Positions 36,163 through 45,034 of a stretch of 64,000 nt of DNA are shown here, one piece after another; positions within the stretch are counted from its first letter, which is position 1, and every line of letters begins with the position of its first letter. A program made the translations under genes and the position numbers. The DNA lies in assembly GCA_023423895.1 (NCBI GenBank), contig JAFAER010000139.1, positions 17,419 to 81,418 of the forward strand, given 5' to 3'. The notes below the pieces were generated by a model. The model had not been told where the DNA came from. It saw only the letters and a list, made by a program, of their open reading frames with translations, and made no database searches. Origin of the DNA: Pseudomonadota bacterium (lineage in GTDB: Bacteria; Myxococcota_A; Polyangia; Polyangiales; Polyangiaceae).

Positions 36163-37119
36163 ATGAAGCACCCGCCGTATCTGACGACATCTTTCGCGAT
36201 CACGATCGCGGCCATGTGCTGGACGACCACCACGCAGGCGGCGCCGTCGGAAGGCGAGACGCTCTTCCGAGAAGGTCGCGCGGCGATGCAGGAGAAAAAC
36301 TACGACGTCGCGTGCGCGAAGTTCGCAGAGAGCCAGAAGAAGGAGCCCGCGCCCGGGACCGCCCTGAACCTCGGTGAATGTGAGGAGCAGCGCGGTCATC
36401 TCGTCGCTGCGGGTGAAGCCTTCACGATCGCGTCCGCGACGTTCACCGCTCCGGACAAGCAGAAGTACGCTGCATCACGCGCCGAAGCCGTCGACCGTAA
36501 GACGCCGCGTCTCACCGTGCGGACGAGCGCACCGGTCCCGGAGCTCGTCGTCCACGTCGGCACGAGCGTGCTTCCGCTCGACACCGAGGTGAAGATGGAT
36601 CCCGGCGCGGTCGTGATCCGCGCGGAGGCGCCGCGCCGACGCCCGAAGGAGCTGACGGCGACGCTCCGCGAAGGCAGAAACCTCGAAGTCGACATCGGCG
36701 TCCTCGAGCCCGATGGCGCGAACGGCGCAGCCGCGGCACCAGCGCTCGCGGCTACACCGTCGAAGACCGGGCTCCAGGATCACCTCCGCCCCATCGGGCT
36801 CATCGTCGGCGGGGTCGGCGCGGCCTCGCTCATCGTCGGCGGCGTGACGGGCGTGCTCGCGCTCGATCGCGCGGGCACCGTCGAAGATCGATGCACCCCG
36901 GACCTGGTCTGCGATCGCGAAGGTCTCGACGCTGCGCGCTCAGGCAGCACGCTGTCTCTCGTCAGCACGATCACGATCGCCGCGGGCTCCGCCGCGCTCG
37001 TCGGCGGTGCTGCCCTCTACTTCTTCGCGCCGCGCGCTGCGAAGCGCACGGGCGGCGTCGGGATGACCCCGACGGCATCCCGCGACGGCGCCGGGCTCAC
37101 GATCCGGGGCGTCTTCTGA
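36163..37119 (+). CDS. Exported TPR-like membrane protein paired with the kinase
   Basis: A 318-residue protein with a signal peptide (MKHPPYLTTSFAITIAAMCW, TTTTQAA) and a TPR-like segment ETLFREGRAAMQEKNYDVAC, KFAESQKKEPAPGTALNLGE. A beta-rich middle region (TPRLTVRTSAPVPELVVHVG) resembles a PEGA-type surface-layer domain. Two hydrophobic helices follow near the C-terminus (LIVGGVGAASLIVGGVTGVL and TITIAAGSAALVGGAALYFF). In Polyangia such proteins are often encoded right after Ser/Thr kinases, as here with a 4-base gap, so they are probably a functional pair. The role is unknown. Confidence 0.7.
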   Translation: MKHPPYLTTSFAITIAAMCWTTTTQAAPSEGETLFREGRAAMQEKNYDVACAKFAESQKKEPAPGTALNLGECEEQRGHLVAAGEAFTIASATFTAPDKQKYAASRAEAVDRKTPRLTVRTSAPVPELVVHVGTSVLPLDTEVKMDPGAVVIRAEAPRRRPKELTATLREGRNLEVDIGVLEPDGANGAAAAPALAATPSKTGLQDHLRPIGLIVGGVGAASLIVGGVTGVLALDRAGTVEDRCTPDLVCDREGLDAARSGSTLSLVSTITIAAGSAALVGGAALYFFAPRAAKRTGGVGMTPTASRDGAGLTIRGVF

Positions 37120-37190
37120 ACGAGCGTGATCGACGTTGCGCGAGCTGTTCGTGACCGCCACGAGGAGCACCGCGCCCACGGCGCGGAACC

Positions 37191-37478
37191 GAAGTGGAAC
37201 GCCAGGAGCTGCCACTTCGACGGATCGTTGGGATCGCAGTCTGTCCCCGTCAACGAATGGCCCGCAGGGGCGCTCGCGCCGATGCACACGGTTTGCGCGC
37301 TGCCGCTACCGACGCCGTCGCCGTCCGTGTCAGCAAAGAGCGCCGTGTTGACATGGACCGTTGGGTTCGTGTCGTCGCAGTCCTCGCCGTCCGGCACGGT
37401 GGAGTAGTCCGGCGGGAGGGCTGCGCCGCTGCAGACCGTTCCGACCTGCGGGACGGTGTACGTATCGCCGTCGCCGTC
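37191..37478 (-). pseudogene. Remnant of a MopE-type metal-binding repeat protein
   Basis: Translating the minus strand gives DGDGDTYTVPQVGTVCSGA, later DGEDCDDTNPTVHV, DTDGDGVGSG and LTGTDCDPNDPSKW. This is the pattern of the putative metal-binding MopE repeat (D-x-DGDG...C...DCDD), found in exported myxobacterial and methanotroph proteins. Only about two repeats remain. There is no signal peptide: the frame upstream (to 37559) is Arg/Ala-rich without export features, and downstream the frame runs into sequence antisense to the neighbouring gene. I take it as the broken tail or middle of a former surface-protein gene. Confidence 0.6.
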
Positions 37479-37573
37479 GCGCAACGAGGCACGGATCAAC
37501 GGGGAAGCTGCATGAAGGACTCCCCTCGCGCGGGCGTGAGCCCGCGACAGGCCCAACACGTTACAACGTCGAA

Positions 37574-37735
37574 TTAGGCAGAAGGTCTAAACATGTGAAC
37601 TTCGCGACAGCCCGTCGCGCTGACCTCGACGCCCATGTAAGCCTCCGTCCCAGCGGCGATCTCCGGCCACCTGCGCCAATCAGCAACACCGCGCGGTCCG
37701 TCGCTCACGTCCGAGCGGTCGGGGATGTTCCTCAC
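37574..37735 (-). pseudogene. Possible gene fragment (53 codons)
   Basis: A short frame from a GTG at 37735 reads MRNIPDRSDVSDGP, then WRRWPEIAAGTEAYMGVEV and ATGCREVHMFRP. The balanced composition with Trp, Tyr, His and Met is unlike the Arg/Ala/Ser-rich shadow frames nearby, so it may be genuinely coding or the tail of a decayed gene; PLFVVV just upstream continues the protein-like look. No family was recognised. Confidence 0.3.
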
Positions 37736-37809
37736 GACGACGAAGAGCGGATCGCCGCCGATGGGAGAGGGACAACTCGCGCTCCTCGCACGACCAGCCG
37801 CGACACACG

Positions 37810-38784
37810 TCAGGAGCGACGTCCGAAGACATTCTCGGCGAAGTGCAGGATCGCGCCGGTCGTCGCGTCTGCCGCTTCTTGCTGGATCCAGTGGCCTGCC
37901 CTGGGGATGACGAGGGGTGCGCGCAAGGTGGGGACGCGAGCGCGCATACGCTCGATGGCCCCCGGATCGAACACGTAGCCGACGTCCCGCTCCCCGACGA
38001 TGTAGAGCGCCGGCACCGTGACCCGGAAATCCGCGACGTCGTGCTCGTGTTCCCAGTCGCGATCGATGTTCCGATATCGCCGCAACGGTCCGCGGAACCC
38101 CGTGCGTGCAAAGACCGATGCCGCGGCGTCGAGCGCCGGCTCTTCGAGCCATGCCGGCCGGTTCGGGAAAGGCGACATTCCCTCGAGCAGCCCGGCGGCC
38201 CGCGGCTTTCCGAAAAACCCCATGCCCGGGGACGGCGCGTCACCAGAGCCTGCGTGGTAGATGCGCTCGAGGACGCCTCTGGGATCCGCGTCGAGCTCTC
38301 GCTCGGCGACACCTTCCTCCTGGAAATGGAGGATGTAGAAGAAGGTATCGGCGAAGCGCTCGCGCATCATCACGAGCGGCGGTGCCGGCGCACGCTCGCC
38401 CAGCGGCGCCGAGAGTGCGACCACTCCTCGAAGCCGCTCCGGATGGCGAAGCGCAAGCTGCCACGCGGTGACGGCGCCCCAGTCATGACCGACCACGAGC
38501 GCCGACCGAACGTCGAGCGCGTCGAGCAGCGCGATCGCGTCGGCGACGTGAGAGCGCGTGTCGTGGCACGCGACGTCCGGCGGCGCTTCGGTGTAGCCGC
38601 AGCCGCGCGCGTCCGGCGCGACCGCGTGGTACCCCGACGACGCGAGCGCTTCGATCTGATGGCGCCACGAAAGCGACGTCTCAGGGAAGCCGTGGAGCAT
38701 CAGGACGAGCGGTCCCTCACCTTGCTCGAGGATGTGATGTCGAAGGCCGTTGGCAGTGACGAAGCGACGTCGAAGGGCTGTCAT
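37810..38784 (-). CDS. Epoxide hydrolase-type alpha/beta hydrolase
   Basis: A 324-residue cytoplasmic enzyme. The oxyanion motif is HGFPETSLSWRHQ, typical of soluble epoxide hydrolases. The nucleophile elbow is VGHDWGAVTAW, where Asp rather than Ser is the nucleophile, as in epoxide hydrolases and haloalkane dehalogenases. A late VGERD motif and RAGHWIQQEAAD supply the remaining catalytic residues. The reaction would open an epoxide to a diol through an ester intermediate. The HGFPE motif argues for epoxide hydrolase over dehalogenase. The ATG at 38784 fits the family start. An AraC-type regulator is divergent with a 77-base gap and may control it. Confidence 0.87.
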   Translation of the reverse strand: MTALRRRFVTANGLRHHILEQGEGPLVLMLHGFPETSLSWRHQIEALASSGYHAVAPDARGCGYTEAPPDVACHDTRSHVADAIALLDALDVRSALVVGHDWGAVTAWQLALRHPERLRGVVALSAPLGERAPAPPLVMMRERFADTFFYILHFQEEGVAERELDADPRGVLERIYHAGSGDAPSPGMGFFGKPRAAGLLEGMSPFPNRPAWLEEPALDAAASVFARTGFRGPLRRYRNIDRDWEHEHDVADFRVTVPALYIVGERDVGYVFDPGAIERMRARVPTLRAPLVIPRAGHWIQQEAADATTGAILHFAENVFGRRS

Positions 38785-38861
38785 TCGTTTGCGGCGAACG
38801 TAGAATCCTGTCCCATCCCGATGAAGTCGCGAACGTCTTGGCTTCCGTCGCGAGCGTCTCG

Positions 38862-39758
38862 ATGAGTGCGGACGCTCCTCGCGTCGCGGCAGCTTCGCTG
38901 CGCTTCGAGTCCTCTCGAGCGACGAGAGTCGAGCTTGCTGGCTCCTGGGGAGCGTCACACCCAGGCATCGGTACTCCGACGCTCTACGTCTTCGAATCCG
39001 GGAGCGCCGTCGTCGAAACGCGCTCGGGCGGTCGCGTTGTGGTCACGGCAGGCGAGCTCCTGCTGTTTCCGCGTGGAGGTGCGTACCGGATGGCGAGCGA
39101 TGCACGCGCTGCGACGCCGCCGATCGGCGAGGTCGTCGCGAAGCATCGGCTCGCGTGTAGCTCGGTCCTCTCTCTCGGCGCTGGAGGCACGACGACGCGC
39201 GCAACAGCGTTCGCGTTCACCCCCGCCGCCCGCGAGACGAGCGACCTTCTTCGATTCGCGCCGGAGCTGGTCGTTCTCGGCGAGCGCTCGGAAGAGCCGT
39301 GGCTCGCGGACGTTGCTCGCGCGCTCGGAGGTGTCGCCCTCGACGAGACACCGACCGCGGGCGTCGCCGCGGCGAAGCTCGGCGAAATCGTCTTCGAGAG
39401 GGCCATTCGGACGGCGGTCGATCGACACCCCACCGCCCGCCTCGTACTCGCGACCGCGAGCCTCCTTAGAGGGTCCCTCGCGTTCCCCTGGACGGCGGAG
39501 AAGGTCGCGCGCCGACTCGGCTACTCCCGCGCGGCGTTCTACGTCGCGTTCGCGCGCGCGGCGGGCATGTCGCCGATGGCGTATGTGATGGACCTGCGGC
39601 TCCGCGAGGCCAAGCGGCTCCTTCGCGACAGCGAGAAGAACATCGACGAAATCGCGGAGAGCGTCGGCTTTGGTTCGGCTTCGTCGTTCGCCGCTGCATT
39701 CCGGCGCCGCGAGGGAGAGCGCCCGAACGCGTATCGGAGAAGAGCCCGAGCGTGCTGA
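38862..39758 (+). CDS. AraC-family transcriptional regulator
   Basis: A 298-residue regulator with a cupin-like N-terminal sensor (GTPTLYVFESGSAVVET, VTAGELLLFPRGGAYRM) and the AraC double helix-turn-helix at about 200-290: WTAEKVARRLGYSRAAFYVA and the second, better conserved unit IDEIAESVGFGSASSFAAAF followed by FRRREGERPNAYRR. The sensor resembles the cupin_6 type. The gene is divergent from the epoxide hydrolase gene, with the starts 77 bases apart, so it is probably its regulator; the inducer would be a small hydrophobic compound. The ATG at 38862 was chosen over a TTG 24 bases upstream. Confidence 0.9.
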   Translation: MSADAPRVAAASLRFESSRATRVELAGSWGASHPGIGTPTLYVFESGSAVVETRSGGRVVVTAGELLLFPRGGAYRMASDARAATPPIGEVVAKHRLACSSVLSLGAGGTTTRATAFAFTPAARETSDLLRFAPELVVLGERSEEPWLADVARALGGVALDETPTAGVAAAKLGEIVFERAIRTAVDRHPTARLVLATASLLRGSLAFPWTAEKVARRLGYSRAAFYVAFARAAGMSPMAYVMDLRLREAKRLLRDSEKNIDEIAESVGFGSASSFAAAFRRREGERPNAYRRRARAC

Positions 39759-39879
39759 GCGCGCCAGCCTCGCCGAAAAGCAGTCTCCACGCCGCGTGTC
39801 GAAGCGGCGAAAGGTTTCTGTTTCCCGCGAATTGTCGACGCTTTACGTCGCACCGAGCACGCGCTAAACGCCGCTCGCC

Positions 39880-41580
39880 ATGTCCGACGCACGCAAGCAG
39901 GCACCGGGAGAAAGCGGCTCATCTGCAGAGGAGACGCTCATCGCGTCCCGTCGTGCGAAGGCAGACAAGCTCCGCGCGCGCGGCGAGAACCCGTTCGCGA
40001 ACGATGTTCTGCCGAAGAGCGGCGGTACGACCGTCGACATCGCCGACCTCCGCGCCAAGGCGCAGGCCGCACGCGGCGAGGACGGCAAGTACACCGAGGA
40101 GCGCGTCAAGGAGGCCACGCAGGGCGCGGTCTTCCACATCCGCGGGCGGGTCATCGCATTCCGCTCGACGGGCGGCCTCTCGTTCCTCCGCCTGCGCGAC
40201 CGCACCGGCGAGGTGCAGCTCCTCATCAGCGAGGCGAGCCTCGGCGAGGCGTATGCGCGGCTCGACGAGATCGACCTCGGCGACATCGTCGAGTCGGAAG
40301 GAACGCTCACGGCGAGCAAGCGCGGCGAGCTCTCGATCGAGCCTTCTCGCGTGAGGATCCTCACGAAGGCGATGCGGCCGCCGCCGGAGAAGTGGCACGG
40401 CCTGCAGGACGTCGAGACGCGCTATCGCCAGCGCTACGTCGACCTCGTCGCGAACCCGCACGTGGCCGATGTCTTCCGCGCGCGGAGCTACATCGTCCGC
40501 GCGACGCGCAAGGTGTTCGACGAGCAGGGCTTCCTCGAGGTCGAGACGCCGACGATGCACACGCTCATCGGCGGCGCCGTCGCGCGCCCGTTCGAGACGC
40601 ACCACAACGCGCTCGACATGAAGCTCTTCATGCGCATCGCGCCGGAGCTGTACTTGAAGCGCCTGCTCGTCGGCGGGCTCGAGCGCGTCTACGAGATCGG
40701 CCGCTGCTACCGCAACGAGGGCATCTCGACCCGGCACAACCCGGAGTTCACGATGCTCGAGTACTACTGGGCGTACGCCACGTACGACCAGCTCATGGAC
40801 TTCACGGAGAAGATGCTCCGGTCGATCGACGCCGAGCTCGCCCGCGCGATGCCGGAGGCGCAGGCGCGCTGGAGCGCCGAGCGTCCGTTCACGTTCGACG
40901 AGCCGTTTGCGCGCGTGCCGATGAACGTCGCCGTCGCGAACGCCGCCAAGGCGACCAAGATCGCCGCATGGGAAGAGGCCGTCGCGAAGGACGGCGGAAT
41001 GGGGCTCGTCGCGGCGCTGACCGCGATGGGCGACTTCGGCGGCAGCATGAAGGAGTGGTCGAAGAGCTCGCCACGCGCAAAGGCCGTCGACTGGGGCAAC
41101 CTCCGCAAGGGCTGGATGAAGTGCGAGAACGACGGCGAGCGTCTGTTCGCGCTGTACGAGTACCTCTCCGAGCCCTTCCTCACGGAGGACTACAAGGCGA
41201 GCGACGGCAAGCGCAGCCTGCCCGTCTTCATCATGGACTACCCGTTCGAGACATCGCCGCTCGCACGCCGGAATGACGCGCGCCCGGACCTCGTTGACCG
41301 CTTCGAGCTGTTCGTCCACGGGCGAGAGCTCTGCAACGCGTTCAGCGAGCTCAACGATCCGGACGATCAGGCGGAGCGGTTCCGCGAGCAGGTCCGAAAG
41401 AAGGCTGCAGGGGCGGAAGAGACGATGGACTACGACGAGGACTACATCCGCGCGCTCGAGCAGGGCATGCCGCCTGCCGCTGGGTTCGGGATGGGCATGG
41501 ATCGCCTGACGATGATGCTCACGAACGCGCCGTCCATCCGCGACGTCATCCTCTTCCCGCTGCTGCGCAAAGAGACCTGA
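39880..41580 (+). CDS. lysS: Lysine--tRNA ligase, class II
   Basis: A 566-residue enzyme that charges tRNA-Lys. The N-terminal OB-fold anticodon-binding domain includes HIRGRVIAFRSTGGLSFLRL. The catalytic core has motif 2 (GRCYRNEGISTRHNPEFTM) and motif 3 (GFGMGMDRLTMMLTN). It is about 60 residues longer than the E. coli enzyme, partly from an N-terminal extension and partly from an insert around residues 330-400 (WEEAVAKDGGMGLVAALTAM). The ATG at 39880 is in a suitable place although the ribosome site is weak. The gene is followed after 4 bases by the LolC/E-type permease gene, a pairing I recall from other deltaproteobacterial-type genomes. Confidence 0.97.
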   Translation: MSDARKQAPGESGSSAEETLIASRRAKADKLRARGENPFANDVLPKSGGTTVDIADLRAKAQAARGEDGKYTEERVKEATQGAVFHIRGRVIAFRSTGGLSFLRLRDRTGEVQLLISEASLGEAYARLDEIDLGDIVESEGTLTASKRGELSIEPSRVRILTKAMRPPPEKWHGLQDVETRYRQRYVDLVANPHVADVFRARSYIVRATRKVFDEQGFLEVETPTMHTLIGGAVARPFETHHNALDMKLFMRIAPELYLKRLLVGGLERVYEIGRCYRNEGISTRHNPEFTMLEYYWAYATYDQLMDFTEKMLRSIDAELARAMPEAQARWSAERPFTFDEPFARVPMNVAVANAAKATKIAAWEEAVAKDGGMGLVAALTAMGDFGGSMKEWSKSSPRAKAVDWGNLRKGWMKCENDGERLFALYEYLSEPFLTEDYKASDGKRSLPVFIMDYPFETSPLARRNDARPDLVDRFELFVHGRELCNAFSELNDPDDQAERFREQVRKKAAGAEETMDYDEDYIRALEQGMPPAAGFGMGMDRLTMMLTNAPSIRDVILFPLLRKET

Positions 41581-41584
41581 CGGC

Positions 41585-44107
41585 ATGTCGCACGAAACCG
41601 AGACGGAGAAGGCGACCGCAGAAGCAGAGGCGGAGGCGACCGCAGCGGCAGCCCCAGCGGCGCCGGAGCCCGAGCCCGCGAAACGAGGCGGACGCTGGAC
41701 GTCCGAAGACGTCGATCAACCGTGGACGCTCGGCGACGCGATCGGCGTCGCCATGCGCGCGCTGCGTGGCCACTTCCTCTCGCTCTTCGTGCCGTTCGTC
41801 GTCGTCCAGATCGTCGGCAATCTGCTGTGCGGCCTGCTCGTCGGCGGGACGCTCTCGAGCTACGGCCTCTCGGCGATCGTCGAGATGCTGCAGCCGCAGA
41901 AGGCGAGCCCGTTCGGGGTCGCTCCGCCGGTCGTCGTGCCCCCCGCGGTCCTCACCGGCGTCGGCATCGGCGCGGTCGTGGTCCTCTTCGTCACCGGCGC
42001 ACTGGCGCTCTCGTTCCTCGTCGAAGCCGGGCTCTACGCCGTCCGGGACGAGAAGGTCCCTGCCGGACGCGTGAAGCGCGCGTTCCGCCGCGTGCCGCGG
42101 ATCCTCGGCTGGGAGCTCCTGCTCCTGATCCCGACCGCGCTCCTCGCGGCCGTGCTCGAGGGGACGCCTTACCTCATCGCGAACCTGCTCGACCACGCGA
42201 ACGTCACGGTGCCCTGGTACCTGCACCTCGCGACGTTCCTCGTGACGTCTCTGTACGCGGCGGTCTACTGCCTCCTTCTCGGATGGACGCCGTTCTTCTT
42301 CGTCGACGACGACGTCTCGCTGTTCACGGGTCTCCGCAGAAGCTGGAAGGTATCGAGCAAGTACGTCGGCACGCTCTTCCTCTACTTCATCGCGCTCTCG
42401 CCGATCGCGCTCATCATCCTCGTGCCGCTCGTCGGGATCGTCGCGCACACGTTCATCTGGCTCGGCCTCGCATACGGATACGTCCGAGCGACGGGGCGGA
42501 ATGAGCTGCCGTGGTACGCGGCCGACTTCGCGAGCCGCTCGCTCCGCACGTTCCTGAAGATCCTCTTCGTCGCGCTCGGCGTCGTGGCCGGCGGCCTCGT
42601 CGCCTGGGTGAAGCGCCACCCGATGAGCAGCACGGCCTGGTCGATCCAGGAGACGATCCTCCACGCCGCGGCGATCCTCCTGTCGGTCGGCGTCGTCATC
42701 GTCCTCCTCGCGCTTCTCCTGCCGTACGTTCTCGATCGCCTCGAAGGAAATCGCTTCACGTCTTTCGTTGCTGCGCGCCACGTGCGCTCGCAGAAGAGCG
42801 GCTTTCTCACCGTCATCAGCGTGCTTTCGATCTGCGGCGTCGCGATCTCTTCGTGCGCGCTGTCCGGCGTCATCGGCGTGATGGACGGATTCAGCCAAGA
42901 TCTGAAGCGAAAGATCCTCGGCAACAGTGCGCACATCGTGATCGACACGACGTCGGCGGCGCCATGGGGCGAGTACGAGGAGACCCTCGAAGCGATCCGC
43001 AAGGTTCCAGGGGTCGTCGGCGCCGCGCCCGTCGTGAAGGGCGAGGTCATGGCGTCCAGCGCGTCGAACCTCGCGGGCGTCGTGGTCACCGGTATCGAGC
43101 CTTCGATGATCGATCAGGTCATCGACCTCAACCGGAACATCCAGGTCGGGAAGATGGACTACCTGGAGCACCCGGAGAAGCTGACGAAGCTCCCGCCGAA
43201 CGAGGTCATCGGCATCGGGCCGGGCGGCGAGAAGTACTACAAGGGCACGGAGCTGCCGTCGCTGCAGGACGACCTCGATCCCGACGTGCGCGCAGTGATC
43301 ATCGCGAAGCCGGATCGCCCGGGGATCATCCTCGGCCTCGAGCTCGCGAAGACGCTCCACGTCTACGTCGGCGACGAGGTCACGCTCGTGTCGCCGCTCG
43401 GCGATCTCGGCCCGATGGGCATCATGCCCCGCACGAAGCGCTTCCGCGTGGCCGCCATCTTCGACAGCGGCATGTACGAGTACGACGCGATGAACGTCTA
43501 CACGATGCTCGAAGATGCGCAGGACTACTTCGCGACTGGAAAGAAGATCAGCTCGATCGACGTCAAGGTCGAGGACGCCGACGTATCGGATCGCGTCCTG
43601 CCCGCCGTCGAAGCTGCCGTGAATCGCCCGGAGCTTCGGATCCGCGACTGGCGCGAGATCAACAAGAACCTCTTCAGCGCGCTCAAGCTCGAACGGATTG
43701 CAACGTTCATCATCCTCTCGATCGCGATCATCGTCGCGAGCTTCTGCATCGTCTGCACGCTCCTGCTCATGGTCACGGAGAAGGGCAAGGAGATCGCCAT
43801 CCTCAAGGCCATCGGAGCGTCCGACGGCTCGATCCTTCGCACGTTCATGATCGAAGGCGTGATCATCGGCGGCATCGGGACGATCTTCGGCGTCGTCACC
43901 GGCCTCGCGCTCTGCAGCGGTCTGAAGTGGATCGGCCTGCCGCTCCCGGGCGAGGTCTATTACATCCACGGACTGCCCGTGAGCGTGAACGGCTGGAACT
44001 TCCTCGTCGTCGCCGTGGCTGCGCTGACGATCTGCACGCTCTCGACGGTCTATCCCGCCTACGCCGCTTCCCGGCTCAGGCCCGTCGACGGCCTGCGCTA
44101 CGAGTGA
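41585..44107 (+). CDS. LolC/LolE-type permease with extra N-terminal membrane domain
   Basis: An 840-residue protein in two parts. Residues ~385-840 match the lipoprotein-releasing ABC permease: RFTSFVAARHVRSQKSGF, LTVISVLSICGVAISSCALS, a large periplasmic domain, and three C-terminal helices with EIAILKAIGASDGSILRTFM. These parts use the ATPase LolD to move lipoproteins out of the inner membrane. Residues 1-~385 add an acidic/Ala-rich head and about six to seven further helices (FVPFVVVQIVGNLLCGLLVG onward), which are not in LolC/E of E. coli. The ATG is 4 bases after lysS. LolD is not adjacent but lies at 57687. The stop abuts the stop of the convergent lipoprotein gene. Confidence 0.85.
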   Translation: MSHETETEKATAEAEAEATAAAAPAAPEPEPAKRGGRWTSEDVDQPWTLGDAIGVAMRALRGHFLSLFVPFVVVQIVGNLLCGLLVGGTLSSYGLSAIVEMLQPQKASPFGVAPPVVVPPAVLTGVGIGAVVVLFVTGALALSFLVEAGLYAVRDEKVPAGRVKRAFRRVPRILGWELLLLIPTALLAAVLEGTPYLIANLLDHANVTVPWYLHLATFLVTSLYAAVYCLLLGWTPFFFVDDDVSLFTGLRRSWKVSSKYVGTLFLYFIALSPIALIILVPLVGIVAHTFIWLGLAYGYVRATGRNELPWYAADFASRSLRTFLKILFVALGVVAGGLVAWVKRHPMSSTAWSIQETILHAAAILLSVGVVIVLLALLLPYVLDRLEGNRFTSFVAARHVRSQKSGFLTVISVLSICGVAISSCALSGVIGVMDGFSQDLKRKILGNSAHIVIDTTSAAPWGEYEETLEAIRKVPGVVGAAPVVKGEVMASSASNLAGVVVTGIEPSMIDQVIDLNRNIQVGKMDYLEHPEKLTKLPPNEVIGIGPGGEKYYKGTELPSLQDDLDPDVRAVIIAKPDRPGIILGLELAKTLHVYVGDEVTLVSPLGDLGPMGIMPRTKRFRVAAIFDSGMYEYDAMNVYTMLEDAQDYFATGKKISSIDVKVEDADVSDRVLPAVEAAVNRPELRIRDWREINKNLFSALKLERIATFIILSIAIIVASFCIVCTLLLMVTEKGKEIAILKAIGASDGSILRTFMIEGVIIGGIGTIFGVVTGLALCSGLKWIGLPLPGEVYYIHGLPVSVNGWNFLVVAVAALTICTLSTVYPAYAASRLRPVDGLRYE

Positions 44108-44530
44108 TCAGGGCGGCGTCTCCACGCGCGAGCGCATGACCGGCTCGCTCGTCGGCTCGGCCGCGGCCGGGACCTGCTCGGGCGTCAGGAAGACCTCGAA
44201 TCGATCCAGCGGAGTGAGCGTCTCGAGCTTGCCCTTGCGGTCACCTCCGACCGCGAGCGCGCCGAGGTTCTGCGGGGCGCTCGCGTCGTCGCGCTGCGCC
44301 CACACGACGTAGACCTGCGCTCCAGGAACGACCTTTCCAGGCGGAGCCAGGTGCTGGACCTGGACGTCGAGCCGCGTGTTGCCGGAGTCGGTTCGCTCTG
44401 CTCGGACATTGCCCTTCGCCGCCGCGACCGCCTGCGTCGGCTCGAGCGCGACCTTCTTCCCACCGGCGCACCCGGCGAGCGCTACGACGAAGGTGAGCGC
44501 CGCCAGCTCCGTTCGTGCTCGAGTGATCAT
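44108..44530 (-). CDS. Small lipoprotein
   Basis: A 140-residue lipoprotein (lipobox LAGC, Cys 21) with good start evidence: GGAGG about 8 bases before the ATG at 44530. The mature protein reads LDVQVQHLAPPGKVVPGAQV, YVVWAQRDD, LGALAVGGDRKGKLETL, LDRFEVFLTPEQ. This beta-rich style resembles anti-sigma-K-like C-terminal domains found in membrane regulators, but no membrane helix follows. Function is unknown. It lies downstream of another lipoprotein gene with a 54-base gap and probably shares its transcript. Confidence 0.72.
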   Translation of the reverse strand: MITRARTELAALTFVVALAGCAGGKKVALEPTQAVAAAKGNVRAERTDSGNTRLDVQVQHLAPPGKVVPGAQVYVVWAQRDDASAPQNLGALAVGGDRKGKLETLTPLDRFEVFLTPEQVPAAAEPTSEPVMRSRVETPP

Positions 44531-44584
44531 GATCGGATCCTCCGTCGATGGCGCACGCAAAGCGGATGCCTCGCGGCATGCGAG

Positions 44585-44986
44585 TCAGCGAGCTCGCTTG
44601 ATCTCGATTCCGATGTCACAGCTTCCGCCGTCGACCTCGACGCTGGCCGGCGCTGCCGTGACGATGCCGAGGTTGCGATCCCGATCGCTCGCCTGCACGA
44701 TCGTGAGGGTCGCGCGCTCGAGCCTCCGCTCCCGTGCACGCTGCCGTTCGTCGGTCGCCGTACGTTGCTCGGGCGCTGGCCCGATCGGCTCGGGAACCGC
44801 GGCCGTCGTCTCGCCGGCGTCGGCGTCGTCCACGGGCTCGAGCGGGCGCTCCCCACGCGACGCCGGCTGGGTCGCTGCGGTCGTCGAGGCATCGCCCACG
44901 GCAGGGATGTCTCCTCGTCGGTCGCAGGCGACTCCAGCAACGACGGCGACCACGGCAACGACGATGAACGTGAACGATTGACGCAT
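44585..44986 (-). CDS. Small lipoprotein of unknown function
   Basis: A 133-residue exported protein starting MRQSFTFIVVAVVAVVAGVAC with the Cys at 21 as likely lipid site. It continues with an Asp/Ala/Thr/Pro-rich linker, a charged Arg/Glu stretch (RQRARERRLERATLTIV) and a short C-terminal part (SVEVDGGSCDIGIEI). GAGG stands 6 bases before the ATG at 44986. The frame stays open far upstream to 46681, but that part is antisense to the adaptor gene and is not coding. Probably in one operon with the lipoprotein gene at 44530; divergent from the lipoprotein gene at 45035. Confidence 0.6.
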   Translation of the reverse strand: MRQSFTFIVVAVVAVVAGVACDRRGDIPAVGDASTTAATQPASRGERPLEPVDDADAGETTAAVPEPIGPAPEQRTATDERQRARERRLERATLTIVQASDRDRNLGIVTAAPASVEVDGGSCDIGIEIKRAR

Positions 44987-45034
44987 CGGGACCTCGGGCA
45001 CGGCTTCGCGCGCGCATCGGTCGACGCACATCGC

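Larger units (their letters stand above)
37120..37809. other. 690-bp region with gene remnants only
   Basis: No intact gene was found between the kinase partner gene and the epoxide hydrolase gene. On the minus strand two protein-like fragments can be read: a MopE-type metal-binding repeat remnant (37191-37478) and a 53-residue piece with a start codon (37574-37735). The rest shows no recognisable coding or RNA structure. It looks like a site of gene decay. Confidence 0.5.

Noticed and set aside
33771..36233. 820-residue open frame on the minus strand across the kinase and the Cys-rich lipoprotein
   Set aside because: It is out of frame with the lipoprotein and antisense to the kinase; composition is Arg-rich shadow sequence.
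39919..41586. 555-residue open frame antisense to lysS
   Set aside because: Long antisense frames are expected in high-GC coding DNA. It has no recognisable domain and lysS on the other strand is certain.
41546..43969. 807-residue open frame antisense to the LolC/E permease
   Set aside because: Composition is almost only Asp, Arg, Glu and Ala, typical of a shadow frame, and the sense strand encodes a clear permease.
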